Assembly (NCBI GenBank): GCA_028829895.1
Contig: CM054177.1
Span: 40,812,064 to 40,876,063 of the forward strand
Direction of reading: 5' to 3'
Origin: Sinotaia quadrata
Lineage: Eukaryota > Mollusca > Gastropoda > Architaenioglossa > Viviparidae
DNA length: 64,000 nt
A program made the position numbers and the translations under genes. Of this stretch, positions 47,029 through 58,890 are shown piece by piece. Each line of letters begins with the position of its first letter. Within the stretch, counting starts at the first letter, position 1. The notes under the pieces were generated by a model. The model was not told the DNA's origin. It made no database searches and was given only the letters and a program-made list of their open reading frames with translations.

Positions 47029-48409
47029 GCATGCTTTTGATTGAATGCTACTTTGTACACACCCTATCTTTTGTGACGCACTCGCTTGCTCTAGGGATTG
47101 CATTTTAAAAAAAAAATCTGGATAGAGGGAGTATGAACGCGGGAGCAGGAAAATATAACATAGACAAATTAAACTAAAATACTACCTTCCTTTCTGTAGC
47201 ACTCTCTCGTTTGCGCATTCTCTCACTCACTCATTCAGTTAATCAATCAGTCGATCGATTTATCAGTCAAAACGGACAATACCCAAACTGAAAAAGAAAG
47301 AAATATTTCCAGTCAGTTTATTTGTGTTCGATCAATTAACTCAAATATAAGGATTTAGGACCTAACTGTTTCTACTAACAGGACCCATGGTAAATGTCAC
47401 TGTATTAAGTAAGCTCTAAGTAAAAGTAGTTAAAAGTTGTCATCGAAGTGGCGCTGCTTGCATCGAAGTATCTGTATTTAGAAATCAACGTTTTCATTGC
47501 GATGACACTGTGTTAATTAATATCTAAGTAACAGTATTTAGAAATATTCGCGGTCATAATAAATTGGGTGCAGTGATTTGTCAAGAGCTGAGCGATACAG
47601 ACTCAGTAAATCCAAGTCTGATATAAACCATTTACAAGTTGTATACTAAGAGTTAAGTTCAACATGTAAGGCCTACTAGTTCAAAGGTGGTTTTTTAAAA
47701 TTTAATTTTTAAAATTTTTTTATAGGAATTGCCTAAGTGATTTTGCAGAAGGATATTTGAGGTCTATAAAACACCGGGGAAAGGGGACGGAGGGGGACAG
47801 GTCAGACTGCTTCTATTGCACATCAGCATTTCAGTCAGAAGTAGCTCTGTTCACGAAAAATCCATACATTCTGCTTGGCTATTAGCAGAAAAAATATATA
47901 TCTGAGGAGATTTATCGTACACACTTTTGTGCTGTCACGTGTCAGCGTGGATTAATAACATTAGCTCGTACTTTCTAATGTACGATCGTATGACTTATGA
48001 TTCTTATGACGTCTCTTAAAGACCGAACTGCTAAATACAGGAAGGAAAGACATCGAGCAAAGGAGAGAATCGAATAGGTATATGAACGGCTCCAGACTTT
48101 CAGGTGTCCGAGGGGAAAACATTCGGTGGCGCTTTCTCGCGAGAGTCATTTTGTTCACCTCAAAAGAGCACAGACCCTGAAATCACTTCAGTTTGACACA
48201 CTTAAGTGTTCTGTTGTAACTAGTTATGCGCCAGCGAGCAAGCGGAAACTGATTTTAATTTGCTGGGTCGTTGAAGGTCATTGTTGGAGGCCTGTTACAA
48301 GAGGTATTCCAGTCACGATTCGGTTTCTGTGATGTTACTATCGATGTGAAAACAACGCAACCATTTTAAGTCTACTGCATTTCTTTTCTCCGGTTTGCTA
48401 ATCCCCCCC

Positions 48410-48410
<1 letters not shown>
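47026..48410. other. Unique sequence
   Basis: T-rich and A-rich short runs near 47695-47725. No gene supported. Confidence 0.5.
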
Positions 48411-48466
<56 letters not shown>

Positions 48467-48573
48467 TTTTTTTTTGCAGTCGGCGGCTGAGAGAAACGGA
48501 AGAATATCAAGTGAGGTGATTTGCTGTGATTATCATTTCATTTATTGCTGTTGTGTTATCACTCCATCTTTAT

Positions 48574-48648
<75 letters not shown>
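48411..48648. repeat. (CA)n and (GA)n microsatellites
   Basis: (CA)n at 48411-48464 and (GA)n at 48578-48648, separated by about 110 unique bases. Confidence 0.96.
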
Positions 48649-48650
<2 letters not shown>

Positions 48651-48939
48651 TGTTTGCTTTAAGACAAACATTTCTAAGAACATAAATTGTTTTCACACAG
48701 ACAAAATGAAAATTCAGGTTGAGTTTAAACTATAGTTTATACAACCATATTGGCAAGAATACAGATTATTATGTTGTTGGTTTTAAAGTGAAGTGCAATG
48801 TAAGGTGAATCAAAGCATAACAAACTAACAAACACACAAATAAAAATGAAAGTAACTGTTGTTATGCCGCCGTCTTTAGAACGGGTTTAAGAACTTGTAT
48901 CGACACATCCGTGTAAGGGAGATGCCTAAGTATCATTCA
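48649..48939. other. Unique sequence
   Basis: Nothing recognised. Confidence 0.5.
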
Positions 48940-49060
48940 GTACATTTGATGGGTTTCGAATCCACTGCTTTTGGAGACGCCGCGCGTGCATTAATCTACA
49001 GGGTCGGAGTTTCGTCCCCTAGGTTATGGCTGAGTAAACATGTCAGTTCGTCGAGGTATA
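48940..49060 (+). mobile_element. Degenerate tRNA-derived SINE-like segment
   Basis: GCCGCGCGTGCATTAATCTA, CAGGGTCGGAGTTTCGTCCC and GGTTATGGCTGAGTAAACA resemble the anticodon arm, B box and post-tRNA body common in invertebrate tRNA SINEs. The A box is not clear. Confidence 0.3.
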
Positions 49061-49699
49061 CAACGGCGGACTCACACTTGTGCAATTTAATGCCACACAT
49101 TTTGTCTCAAGCTCCCTCGTTTATGTCTTTCCTTTTTAACTCTCTTCTGTCCGATGTGGTGGGCCTGGGTTTTAGCAAAATGTCCAAAGGTAGACGCAGA
49201 CATTACATTTTATTTGCAAAGATGGTCAACTTTCCAAGCAAGAGCCAGTGCGAAAGGGGACATTTCGAATGAAAACATTTTCCCCGTTTAATGTTAAATT
49301 AAATTAAATCAGCTCGAGCAGTAAATCAGCATTATTTTTAAGAGTTTGAGAGTAAAAGAGATAAGTTAGAACAAGACTGACAGGGAGGAAGCACACATAT
49401 AGAGAAGAAAGCAAGAAGGCAGTTACACTGAGGAATACTTCAGACTGACTGTAAACAAATTACTAGAGACAGAAGACAACTTTGGGGAACAAAGCGGTCG
49501 CACTGGAGAGATGAGTTCTTTGGCTTGTAGGGATCCGGAGTCACTTCAGGTGAAATAAAACAATGCTTGACCTTTAACTTAGCCCTGTATGACCTCATAT
49601 TTGCCCTATCTCATGGTGGTCGGCGAGCTGGCGAATACTTTCTCGGTTGTAAATGATAAATCTAAACAGACATTTTCGAAGGACCTGTTCCCAAGATTC
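49061..49699. other. Unique sequence
   Basis: The plus-strand frame 48895-49272 covers the SINE-like segment and has no ATG start or known domain. No gene called. Confidence 0.45.
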
Positions 49700-49890
49700 C
49701 TAGACTCAAATCCGTTGATCATTATTACAATGCAAAATGTGTAGCCGGTCAAAATAATATATTCATTATTACTATGCAAAATATGTAAGCCATCAAGATA
49801 ATACATTGATCATTGCAATGCAAAATATGTAGGCCATCAAGATAATACATTGATCATTGCAATGCAAAAAGTATAGGACATCAATAACTA
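49700..49890. repeat. Degenerate minisatellite, about 50-bp unit
   Basis: TACAATGCAAAATATGTAGG and CATCAAGATAATACATTGAT recur three to four times. Confidence 0.85.
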
Positions 49891-50704
49891 CGTCTGCAAC
49901 AGTGAACAATGTTCGGTTTTAGCTGAAGTTTACACACACACACACACACACGCTTACTCTGACACACCTCAGTCCATTTCTATAATAGATGAGCAGTAAA
50001 GAGCTGCTAAACACTTAATTATATTTATCAAAGGTAAAAATGTCATTGACTTTTAAATACCTTCTGTTTGACTATTTGTTGAAAGCTCTAATATTGACTT
50101 AAATTGCTTTCAAGTCTGAGTACTGTGAAAATGCCGGTCGACATGGCAGTTGTAGTATATGTGTTCAAAATATTTGATTCTCGTCATACATCGCAAAGGA
50201 ATAAATTAGCTGCCTATACCGACTGAGTTTATAAATGCAGTTAAAAGTATCTTGGTTTTAACTTCATTTTGGTTTAAAATCACTGAGTTGTACTTTTACT
50301 CATTGTAATAATACAATCAATTAGCTTTCTTTATTTTCTTTCGAAAAGAACTGGTTAAATGTTGCTAGACATACATTTTAGCAAGAATTCCTAACAGATG
50401 GGTAATAACAATTTGATTGTTATTTATTAAGTTACAGTTTTGAACTCTTTGTGTTTGTTGTTTTCATTTATCTTAGGGTCTTAATTTATCATGGGTCGTT
50501 AATGTATCGTAAGAACAATTTATGGCCTTGTGTATAGTCGGGCTGCCGTCAGAGAGAAACCCAATGTTAGTGATTGTTGTGAGAAGAGTCTATTGGACTA
50601 TTTTTAGATTAGGATATCTTTCATACCTAGCCACCGCCTTTAGAGGGTTATGTGACTAGTCGTACAGGGCACCTAGGACACATATTACTCTGAGGACAGC
50701 GTAG
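49891..50704. other. Unique sequence
   Basis: A short (CA)n lies at 49933-49951. No gene supported. Confidence 0.5.
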
Positions 50705-51526
50705 ATAGACAGCCATGTAGGATACTCAGAATACAGAGCGATCGCAGTCAAGAGCACGTACCAAGACTACAGAAAAAATCAACATCAGTATTACAAGGAG
50801 AATCCCTTAAGAAATAAGTATCAAGACTACAAACAAAAAGTCCACACATATTACTTGGTGACTGCCATACGAATTATGTATCAAGACTACAAACAAAAAG
50901 TCCACACATATTACTTGGTGACTGCCATACGAATTATGTATCAAGACTACAGGCAAGAAAAGCGTCGTTATTACTGGTTGAGTTCTGCAAGGAAGAAGTA
51001 CCAAGATTACAATAGATACCCATCATTCTTAGTGACTACTGTAGGGAAGAAGTACCAAGATTACAATAGATACCCATCATTCTTAGTGACTACTGTAGGG
51101 AAGAAGTACCAAGATTACAATAGATACCCATCATTCTTAGTGACTACCGTAGGGAAGAAGTACCAAGATTACAATAGATACCCATCATTCTTAGTGACTA
51201 CCGTAGGGAAGAAGTACCAAGATTACAATAGATACCCAGCATTCTTAGTGACTACTGTAGGGAAGAAGTACCAAGACCTAAGTCAACGAAGACACCGATT
51301 TAACCTTAGTTATTGTTGTAACATGCATGTCATATATCACTTATTGTTACGCAGTGACTATTCCAGTGTCAATGCTAATGAAATAAACAAAGAAACGAGA
51401 ATCTCATTTTTCCTAAGGCAAATAACATTTCTTTATTTTTCTCCTCCTAGAGTATACGCCACAGCGTCCCCGACATATCAGACATTGATTTCTATTAGTT
51501 CCGGAATTTGGGCCGATTTTCAGTAA
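50705..51526 (+). CDS. Repetitive frame of YQDY units, possible peptide precursor or minisatellite
   Basis: Nine tandem units share one open frame that is bounded by TAG at 50702 and TAA at 51524. Four units of 60 bases (YQDYKQKVHTYYLVTAIRIM type) are followed by five of 54 bases (YQDYNRYPSFLVTTVGKK). The other two plus-strand frames are closed by stops in the first unit. The only in-frame ATG before the 54-base units is at 50876 and no signal peptide is visible. If this is translated, GKK between units would be a dibasic cleavage and amidation signal, as in neuropeptide precursors. The simpler reading is a minisatellite with a unit length divisible by three. Confidence 0.25.
   Translation: MDSHVGYSEYRAIAVKSTYQDYRKNQHQYYKENPLRNKYQDYKQKVHTYYLVTAIRIMYQDYKQKVHTYYLVTAIRIMYQDYRQEKRRYYWLSSARKKYQDYNRYPSFLVTTVGKKYQDYNRYPSFLVTTVGKKYQDYNRYPSFLVTTVGKKYQDYNRYPSFLVTTVGKKYQDYNRYPAFLVTTVGKKYQDLSQRRHRFNLSYCCNMHVIYHLLLRSDYSSVNANEINKETRISFFLRQITFLYFSPPRVYATASPTYQTLISISSGIWADFQ
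50759..51285. repeat. Minisatellite, 60-bp then 54-bp units
   Basis: GTACCAAGACTACA or GTATCAAGACTACA starts each unit at 50758, 50818, 50878, 50938 and 50998, then every 54 bases. The second and third units are identical. Confidence 0.96.
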
Positions 51527-51948
51527 AGCTGCTAGACTGGAATATTGACTGTCCTCACCATACAAGTGATGTGACAAGGGTTAGCAGTCTAACACCCGAG
51601 AAGGGTTGCATGCCAGACTGGAATGTTTATGATTGACGGATGTCAGTTACATTCTATCATTCAAGGTTGACTTGCACCGTGACGGAAATTTGACTTGAAA
51701 ACTACCACACTGTAAGCGACGAAACGAAATATATAATGTTTATTTTATAGGTTACGTTTCTCAAACCACATGTTGTGTCAAATGAAAGTTAAAGACAAAT
51801 GCATACACCATTCGGAGGTTTGATGCTGGTGTCTTATTAGAAAAATAATCTAATACTGGTGCGAAAGATCCATCCTTCCACCCATCCATCTTCTATATGT
51901 CTGTCAGTCTGTCCTCCTGTACTTCAGTCTGTCTGTCTGTTTATTTGC
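51527..51948. other. Unique sequence
   Basis: Nothing recognised. Confidence 0.5.

Positions 51949-52030
<82 letters not shown>
51949..52030. repeat. (CTAT)n microsatellite
   Basis: About twenty CTAT repeats. Confidence 0.97.
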
Positions 52031-52159
52031 GTGATTGTGTGTGCATGTGTATATTAAAAAGTGGACTGGCATCTGTCAAGCTCATCTGTCAGAGGACAGA
52101 ATCCCCAAAGGCGGTGATTCATCGGCATTTAAAATCCTAATTTCCTTTCATGTTTCCAG

Positions 52160-52287
52160 GTGGCTTTGCCACTCCCCTATCATGTAACGGGAGAGAAGAC
52201 TGTTCCTTGTCAGCCTGGTAGCGACCCGAAAATCTTTGAGTGCTGCGGAACACCTTTGGCAAGGCAACGTTTCTGTCCTTTAGGAAG
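52160..52287 (+). CDS. Candidate internal exon, cysteine-rich
   Basis: A strong 3' splice site (TTTCCTTTCATGTTTCCAG, ending 52159) and a plausible donor (GGAAG|GTACAT) bound 128 bases with one open frame of 42 codons plus two bases. The residues include VPCQPGSDPKIFECCG and ARQRFCP. The F-x-CCG...R-x-C pattern is reminiscent of Shisa/WBP1-type cysteine-rich ectodomains, but this is a weak resemblance. The neighbouring exons were not found, so the gene is unknown. It could also be chance. Confidence 0.35.
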
Positions 52288-52720
52288 GTACATAAGTCTG
52301 GAACCGTTGCAATCTATTAAGTTGTTGGAAATGCGCCAGTGAAGAGCCAGGGAGATGCGTTCGGCATTTTTCTGCAGACAAAAGAATCATTCTTCACTCG
52401 ACCATCGATTCGAAAACGGGAATTAACCCTCCTCGAGTAACTTTCCGATTTTCCAGCTTGGGTGCGTGATTTGATTAACGGGAGTCGAGCTTTAATCACA
52501 ACGAGAGGAAATGAGGTTGTAGGCATGTGGTCGGTTTTAAGCTGAAGGGCGGAAAGGTGGAGAGTTGTTGATGGTGGTGGTAGTGAGGAGTTTGCGGATA
52601 ACTTCAGAAATCGCTTGCAAATATTATGAAGGGTGGACACAGCGTCTTAACTGTTGTGTGTTCACTGCTACTTCATGTGAATCATTGATTCGTTCACTCT
52701 TTAATACTTACGAGACGGAA
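52288..52720. other. Unique sequence, possibly intronic
   Basis: No exon recognised. Minus-strand frames here lack domain support. Confidence 0.45.
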
Positions 52721-52825
52721 GCTTGTTTAGCATCTAGAGGTTCTTTCAGGTTAGCATCTAGAGGTTCTGTCAGGTTAGCGTCCAGGGGTTCTAACAGGTT
52801 AGCATCTAGAAGTTCTGTATTTCAT
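52721..52825. repeat. Minisatellite, 24-bp unit, four copies
   Basis: TTAGCATCTAGAGGTTCT and GTCAGG repeat every 24 bases. The frame reads RLASRGSV repeatedly because 24 is divisible by three. Confidence 0.93.
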
Positions 52826-54039
52826 TGTTGATGTACAACGAAAGGAGGTGCGAATTGCCTGATGATTTGCATACGAATGACAATAAAGTACGAACGTGTT
52901 AAGTTCTTAACTAAGTCAGGGACAATGAATTAAGGGGCGAAATACTCTCGTTTAGATCAACAACCTCATCATTATTTGTAATTGTTCTACCCAAAATATG
53001 AGGTATTCTTTGGAAAAGGACTATGTGAAGACACATATAAAAGGTTACAAACCCTCTCAAATATGACTACATAACCTCATCGCATCCTGCAGATTACGAT
53101 ACCCTTACAACGTACTAAGATCCCCCAGAACTGAGATTTACGTTTGCGTCAGAGAAAGACTCTTAGGAATCAGCTCAGGTTTGCGTAGATCTTGCTGTAC
53201 CGATCCTTGCGGAAGTCAATCGCTCGGAGTGCACTTTGTTGTAAGATGCTGTAAGATTAATGTTTGCACTGAAATATATATAATTTTGACATGACAGATA
53301 AACAAAAGCCATAATCTACTTCGGCGCTTTAATAGGGATACAGGCCTGGATGGCATTTTCGTAAGGACCTGTTGCTGATTTGTATTGGCCTCACTGCAGT
53401 CACTCCAGTCAAATGGCACTGCGATGACTTACGTTTACTAACAGGATAGTAGGATGGGGATGGGGAAATCGGGCTGGGGTCGAACAATATAAACCATTAA
53501 AAGAGGCATGCCATCACTCCATTTCATTAATCTGGTTTTATAAGTGGTGAAGCTAAAAGGAGAAACACATCTCTAATTTCAAAATATTTTTTGTGTGTGT
53601 AGCAGATTAGAAGACGAATTTATGTTATGGCAACAAAGGTAGTCACTGCGATTCTCAAGGTAGCAAGACAATGTTTTCTGAAGGGAGATAGCACATTGTA
53701 GGAAGCTAGAAAGATTGCGTCACTGTAATTATAGTAAATGTACTAGTGTAAGTTGAAGAAAAAAACACCTGTGAATGGAAGTAATATTATTGTTAGTGCA
53801 AATTGAAGGGGAGACAAAGTTGGAGATAGCATTAAGTAAACATTTCAGAAGGAAATAATGCATTGTTTAAAGTGACGAACTTGGCTTGATGTGTAGTTCA
53901 AACCTTGCTTGAAGGTAATATCATGTGTAGCAAACACTGGGCCAGATCTGTTTAAACTGCGACAAGGGGTGGCTGGAATTAGAAGACTTTGCTGATTTGC
54001 TAACTGACATACTAGATGTACACCTCGGTGTGGGAGAGT
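52826..54039. other. Unique sequence
   Basis: Short motifs with GAAGG and GTAA are spaced irregularly at 53630-53920 and may be a very old repeat. No gene supported. Confidence 0.45.
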
Positions 54040-54115
54040 GTGATGATTAAACTATGGGGCAAATTATGCCCTTGTGTTCCTATTATTTCTTTTTTCTATA
54101 TTAATAATCTGTAAT
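54040..54115 (+). repeat. Dispersed repeat family B, copy 2
   Basis: Matches 34718-34801 (GCAAATTATGC, CTATTATTT, TTTTCTATATTAATAATC, GTAA). Strand is nominal. Confidence 0.65.
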
Positions 54116-54766
54116 TGATAGTACTAGTTACGGCTGACCTCCACGTGGCTGATTATGCAATCAGCTGTACCCACATATGCTACACACAGTAATGGATTGA
54201 AGTCAAGTTCACTGATAATGTGAGGGCAATGGGAATGTACAGAAGGGGGATGGGTGACATTTGCATTCCATTTGATGATGCGAGAGAACTTGTAGTTTGA
54301 CCCAGAACCATTCTGTATATGTTGCTTTATTACACACTGTTCCCACACGATATGGAAGGTTGAACTCTGCATAGATGAGAAGAATGTTTCGCATGTTTTC
54401 GAGGAAAAAAACTCGGTTCAAAATGGCTGCTCAATTGAACAAGTGTGGTGGTGGTGGAGTATTTGTGCCCTTTCAATGACATGACCTTTCTAATAATAGT
54501 TATCCAATGATAAGATTTATAGCCGGTTGGCTGCTAAAGCCAAACATATCTTTCCTTCATTCTGATTGGTTATTTTTAATGAATATCTTCACTTTCCACT
54601 GAGCCATCGTGCGTGCGTGACACAACGTGACACGGTGACCTAGTGGCACGTTTATTCTGTGACGGACGCTGTCACGTGGACGGTCATCAGGTTAATCAGT
54701 GAGCGCCGCACAAAGTGAATGTGGTTCTCTCTGGCACAATCACGATCGAGTCGTTTTCAAGCCAAA
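54116..54766. other. Unique sequence with a CpG and CACGTG patch
   Basis: 54600-54700 is locally GC-rich, with repeated GTGACA, an imperfect palindrome GTGAC-GGACGCT-GTCAC and an overlapping CACGTG E-box. It could be regulatory, but there is no promoter or exon context. Confidence 0.35.
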
Positions 54767-55062
54767 ATACAAGTAAATATTTTACCTTTATATCGATACA
54801 TAATTACACTACAAAATACAAGTAAATATTTTACCTTTATATCGATACATAATTACACTACAGAATACAAGTAAATATTTTACCTTTATATCGATACATA
54901 ATTTTACACTACAGAATACAAGTAAATATTTTACCTTTATATCGATACATAATTACACTACAGAATACAAGTAAATATTTTACCTTTATATCGATACATA
55001 ATTACACTACAGAATACAAGTAAATATTTTACCTTTATATCGATACATAATTACACTAACCA
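54767..55062. repeat. Minisatellite, 49-bp unit, six copies
   Basis: CAAGTAAATATTTTACCTTT and ATATCGATACATAATTACAC repeat every 49 bases with one to two changes per copy. Confidence 0.97.
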
Positions 55063-55369
55063 GATTATCATATTTTCTTTTAATTCATTTAATTTTAATA
55101 AAGCATTTACTATATTCCAGATTTCCATAAATTCCAGACATTGAAATTGCCGAAACCTGACGACTATTTAAAATATAACAAATATAGTTGTTGATGTTTG
55201 TTTAAAATATTATATTCGGGAATGAACAACGGCGAAGTTGAGCGTTGTGTGGTTGTCGTTTTTGAATTTTGACTATTTTTAACGCTACGTATACATCGCC
55301 CACTAGAAATCAGTAAACATTTTCATTACTGAAAGAAATATTACTACAACTTCAAGACCTTCTGCTTTT
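55063..55369. other. Unique A+T-rich sequence
   Basis: Nothing recognised. Confidence 0.5.
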
Positions 55370-55830
55370 ATGAGCAGCCATCTTGCTATCAGTTTGGACA
55401 GCCATATTGCTATTATTACGAAAAGGCATCTTACTTTTATTATGAACAATCATCTGGCTGTTATTATTACGAACACCTTCATTGTTATTATTATGCACAT
55501 CTGTCTTGCTATTGTTATGAATAATCTTGCTATTAATAGAGAAAAGCCAACTTAGTATTATAAAGGACTATCTTGTTGTTATTGTGAACAGCCATTTTGC
55601 TATTATTATGAACAACCATCTTGCTATTAATAATAATTATTAATAGCAATCATGTTATTATTATGACCATACATCTTGCTGGGTTTTTTTTTTTTTTTAA
55701 TGAAAAGCCTTCTTGCTATTATTATGAACAGGCGTCTTGCTGCTATAAAGAACGGCCACCTTGCTGAAATGAACTGCCATATTGCTCTTATTGTGAGCGA
55801 CCATCTTGCTTACTTTACGAACAGCCGTCC
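55370..55830. repeat. Degenerate array with CATCTTGCTATTATTATGAA
   Basis: About a dozen decayed units of 30-40 bases share AGCCATCTTGCTATTATTAT. A T-run lies at 55683-55699. Confidence 0.85.
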
Positions 55831-56758
55831 TGGTGTTATTTTGAGCTATAGGATTGCAGCAACACGGCATGCAGATGCTTTAGATATTCAACCTAAATTG
55901 CTACAGTCATGATTATCATGGTTGTGTCTGCCTATGTGTTTACGACTCATTTTTTCTTCATCGTTTTCTGGTACGCTCAGAGACGAACCTCGCTGCACGT
56001 TTTCTGTATTACTTTTTGTTATGCTTCATTCCCTTGTTCGTGCCATAATCCTTGTTTTTCCAGAATGAATTTTTCTCTCCACGAAACACAACCATGAATG
56101 ACCTTGTGACAGTACCTATACGATCCGGGGATGGGAGCGAGGGTGCGGGAAGCGGTCTTGTTAATCTAAGGAAGAACCTGAATCCCTAGTGGTCAATAAA
56201 ACATTATTTTTACATTAAAAGGGAGTGCCCAGGAAATATAAAATGTATACTATTATAATCATGTACATACATAATGTATAATTTTATTACCAGAACCACG
56301 TATGTATGTATATGAATATGCTTAACTACATCAAATAATTTTGGTACAAGGAAGTTACTGGAAATTGCTACATAGTTGCTTTGTTTGAGGGACCTAATAC
56401 AGTAATGGTGTGCCCAGATTAGTCTCAAGAGAACAGCAGCTCACAGAACATTCTATAGCATTCTAGAAGACATGTGAAACTGACAATTTTATCGTGTACA
56501 ATAAGCTTATGACTTTGTTACGAATCCACACAAAAGATTAGTGTGTCATCGCCTAGATAACGTTTTGTACAAACTATTATTGCTATAATCTCTATAACTC
56601 AATTTCTTTCTCTGATGAGAAATTACCCTGTGATTTCTATTGACACTAATTAGTTGAATTATGTGTTAGGATACAAGACTGTATAAACATTGGGACTATT
56701 TGAACATAGCTCATGGAAATGTTGATGTCCAATAATGTTTTCATTGTATTTGCTATAT
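55831..56758. other. Unique sequence
   Basis: No gene supported. The frame at 55909-56097 has an ATT start and no domain. Confidence 0.45.
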
Positions 56759-57130
56759 GTATATTTGATTGCTGATTCAATAAATGTAATGTTAAATTTA
56801 TTGCCTACACATAATAATTACCGTATATTGAATATATTTTGGGTGGATGGGGACTCGCTAAATATAGATTAAAGACGGATTTACCTTCTCCTTTGTTAAG
56901 AAGTTTTTCACCTTTGGAAATGTTGTGTGACAGAATGTTTGTCTTTAATTATTTTTTAAAGAGAGAACACTTTACAACACCCTCAAATCCGCCAAGTGAT
57001 AGAGACGAGTGGTGTCTTTTGTAATAATTATTATTAACATGAATTAAGATTCTCATCACTTGTAATTAGTTATGATAATTAATAATAATACAAATCATAA
57101 CTATTAACTAAGGTGGCGTTTTCTCACAGA
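56759..57130 (+). repeat. Dispersed repeat family A, copy 3
   Basis: Shares the full 370-base layout of copy 2 (40301-40678), including the 5' GTATATTTGATT and the 3' TAAGGTGGCGTT...CTCACAGA end, and the 3' two thirds of copy 1. All three copies lie in the same orientation. Confidence 0.8.
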
Positions 57131-58164
57131 TAAAATTACAAATACAGTTAACATTAATAAATTAGCGGTTTACATTCCAGGCAAATTCTCCCACCCCACC
57201 CCACCTCTCGGAATTTGAAATCGTATCTCTAAGTGACTTTAGTGATTTAATTGTAGCTCTAACAGTTGTCGTCTGTTTGCTGTAAATAGCACGTTATATT
57301 GTCTGTTTAACTTTCATATTCTTAGTTACATAAACGTAAGATCTAGATATTTTTAATCTCTTTATTTGGATAGACTTAAAAATCATTAATTGTCTATTAT
57401 TTTCTTCCTTAGTCTGGTCGTTGATAGCAGCACAATTTTCCCTTCCTTAACAAAGAAATACAAAACCGCTATTAACGCATGCTGTTACGAGGGGACAATA
57501 TTAGATAGAATACAAGAAACACTTTAAAATAAAACTGGATTAAGTTATACTGCAAAGCCGAATGTTTACAGACACATTGTGTTTTAATTCCCTCGCAGAC
57601 CAAGAGTGATATGTAAATCCCTAGGCATAGTAAATCAACGAACCGTTACCAAAACAGACATTGACAGCCTGTCGAGTTAGAGTGACCAAGAGGTCGTGAC
57701 AGACAGGGGTCAGACGGGGTCAAACGAATGTCTACAGAGCCTGCAAGAAAAGGGATCTCGATATTAAACAAGAGTTGTACATGTGTCTAGATAGACGTTT
57801 GATGAAATTGCATATCTACATCCTCTCTCTCACAAGCGGTCAGCTATTGTCCACTGGCTGATTTTTCTTTGGCAATTACCATCGGAGACTAACAGTAAAA
57901 ATGAGAGCGGTGCTTCCAAGTTTGATTGATTAATTTGTTTGTGTTTCCTTTGTTGGTACGTTTCTTAGTTTGGTCACTGCAATTTCTCTAGCGGACTTTC
58001 AATCGGTAAGGTTTCTAAAGAGTGGGGAGGATATACTTGTAAATTTCTTTATCAGTATTATTGGAAATAACCAGTATGAGTTTGGATTTTAAAACAAAAC
58101 AGTTATGTTTAACTTTGTGAATTCAAAATTGCCTTTACTGCTTCTGATTAATTTCAGGCGTCAT
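57131..58164. other. Unique sequence
   Basis: No array, exon or RNA gene recognised. Confidence 0.5.
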
Positions 58165-58320
58165 CGGTTTTTGACGCGCCGACCTCATTATCACCATCAA
58201 CGTATACATTATCGACATCACCACCATAGCAATCGTTACCACCGCCATCAGTCATCTCACAGTTTTCACACGCATTATCATTCTCTTCATGGTCATCATC
58301 ATCATCATCATCATCATTAG
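58165..58320. repeat. Imperfect (CAT/CAC)n triplet repeat
   Basis: Pyrimidine-ending CA triplets, purest as (CAT)n at 58291-58316. His-rich and Asp-rich frames over it are artefacts. Confidence 0.88.
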
Positions 58321-58390
58321 TGCCGAGCACGTTATTGATTGATAGCTGTTGATTTAGTACTGCTATCTTCAGCGTCATTCTTTTACTTTT

Positions 58391-58500
58391 GCGAGTAGAG
58401 TAGCTCAGAGGATGGGCATATGTCTTAGTCGCAACAAAGTTCGAATGGTGAGACTGTATGTAGTCGAAATTTGATTGGATACAAAAAAAAAAAGAAGAAA
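58391..58500 (+). mobile_element. tRNA-derived SINE-like retrocopy with A-rich tail
   Basis: GTAGAGTAGCTCAGAGGATG fits an acceptor stem, D arm and A box, and AAAGTTCGAATGGT fits a T arm and B box at normal spacing. An A-rich tail (A12 then GAAGAAA) follows about 40 bases later. The cloverleaf is degenerate, so a working tRNA is unlikely. Confidence 0.4.
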
Positions 58501-58604
58501 TGGCTTAATACGTTAATAGTATAAGTTTCATTTCTCTAGTTTACCGCGAGAAAGATTGCTAGTTGCCTGATTAGCGCTGACGGACAAGTGTGACGTGTCT
58601 GTAA

Positions 58605-58890
58605 ATCGAAGGAGAAGTGCTTGCTCTCCATTCGGCTCAAGAGAGAAAAATGGTTGTGTCTATATTACGGAGTGAAGTGTGGGTTAGTAGCAAGTCGGCT
58701 CGAGAGAGAAAAATGGTTGTGTCTATATTACGGAGGTGAAGTGTGTGTTAGTAGCAAGTCGGCTCGAGAGAGAAAAATGGTTGTGTCTATATTACGGAGG
58801 TGAAGTGTGTGTTAGTAGCAAGTCGGCTCGAGAGAGAAAAATGGTTGTGTCTATATTACGGAGGTGAAGTGTGTGTTAGTAGCAAGATGA
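58605..58890. repeat. Minisatellite, 64-bp unit, about four and a half copies
   Basis: GGCTCGAGAGAGAAAAATGG and TTGTGTCTATATTACGGAGG repeat every 63-64 bases, nearly identical. Confidence 0.96.

Noticed and set aside
58105..58378. His-rich and Asp-rich frames on the two strands
   Set aside because: Both come from the CAT/CAC triplet repeat.
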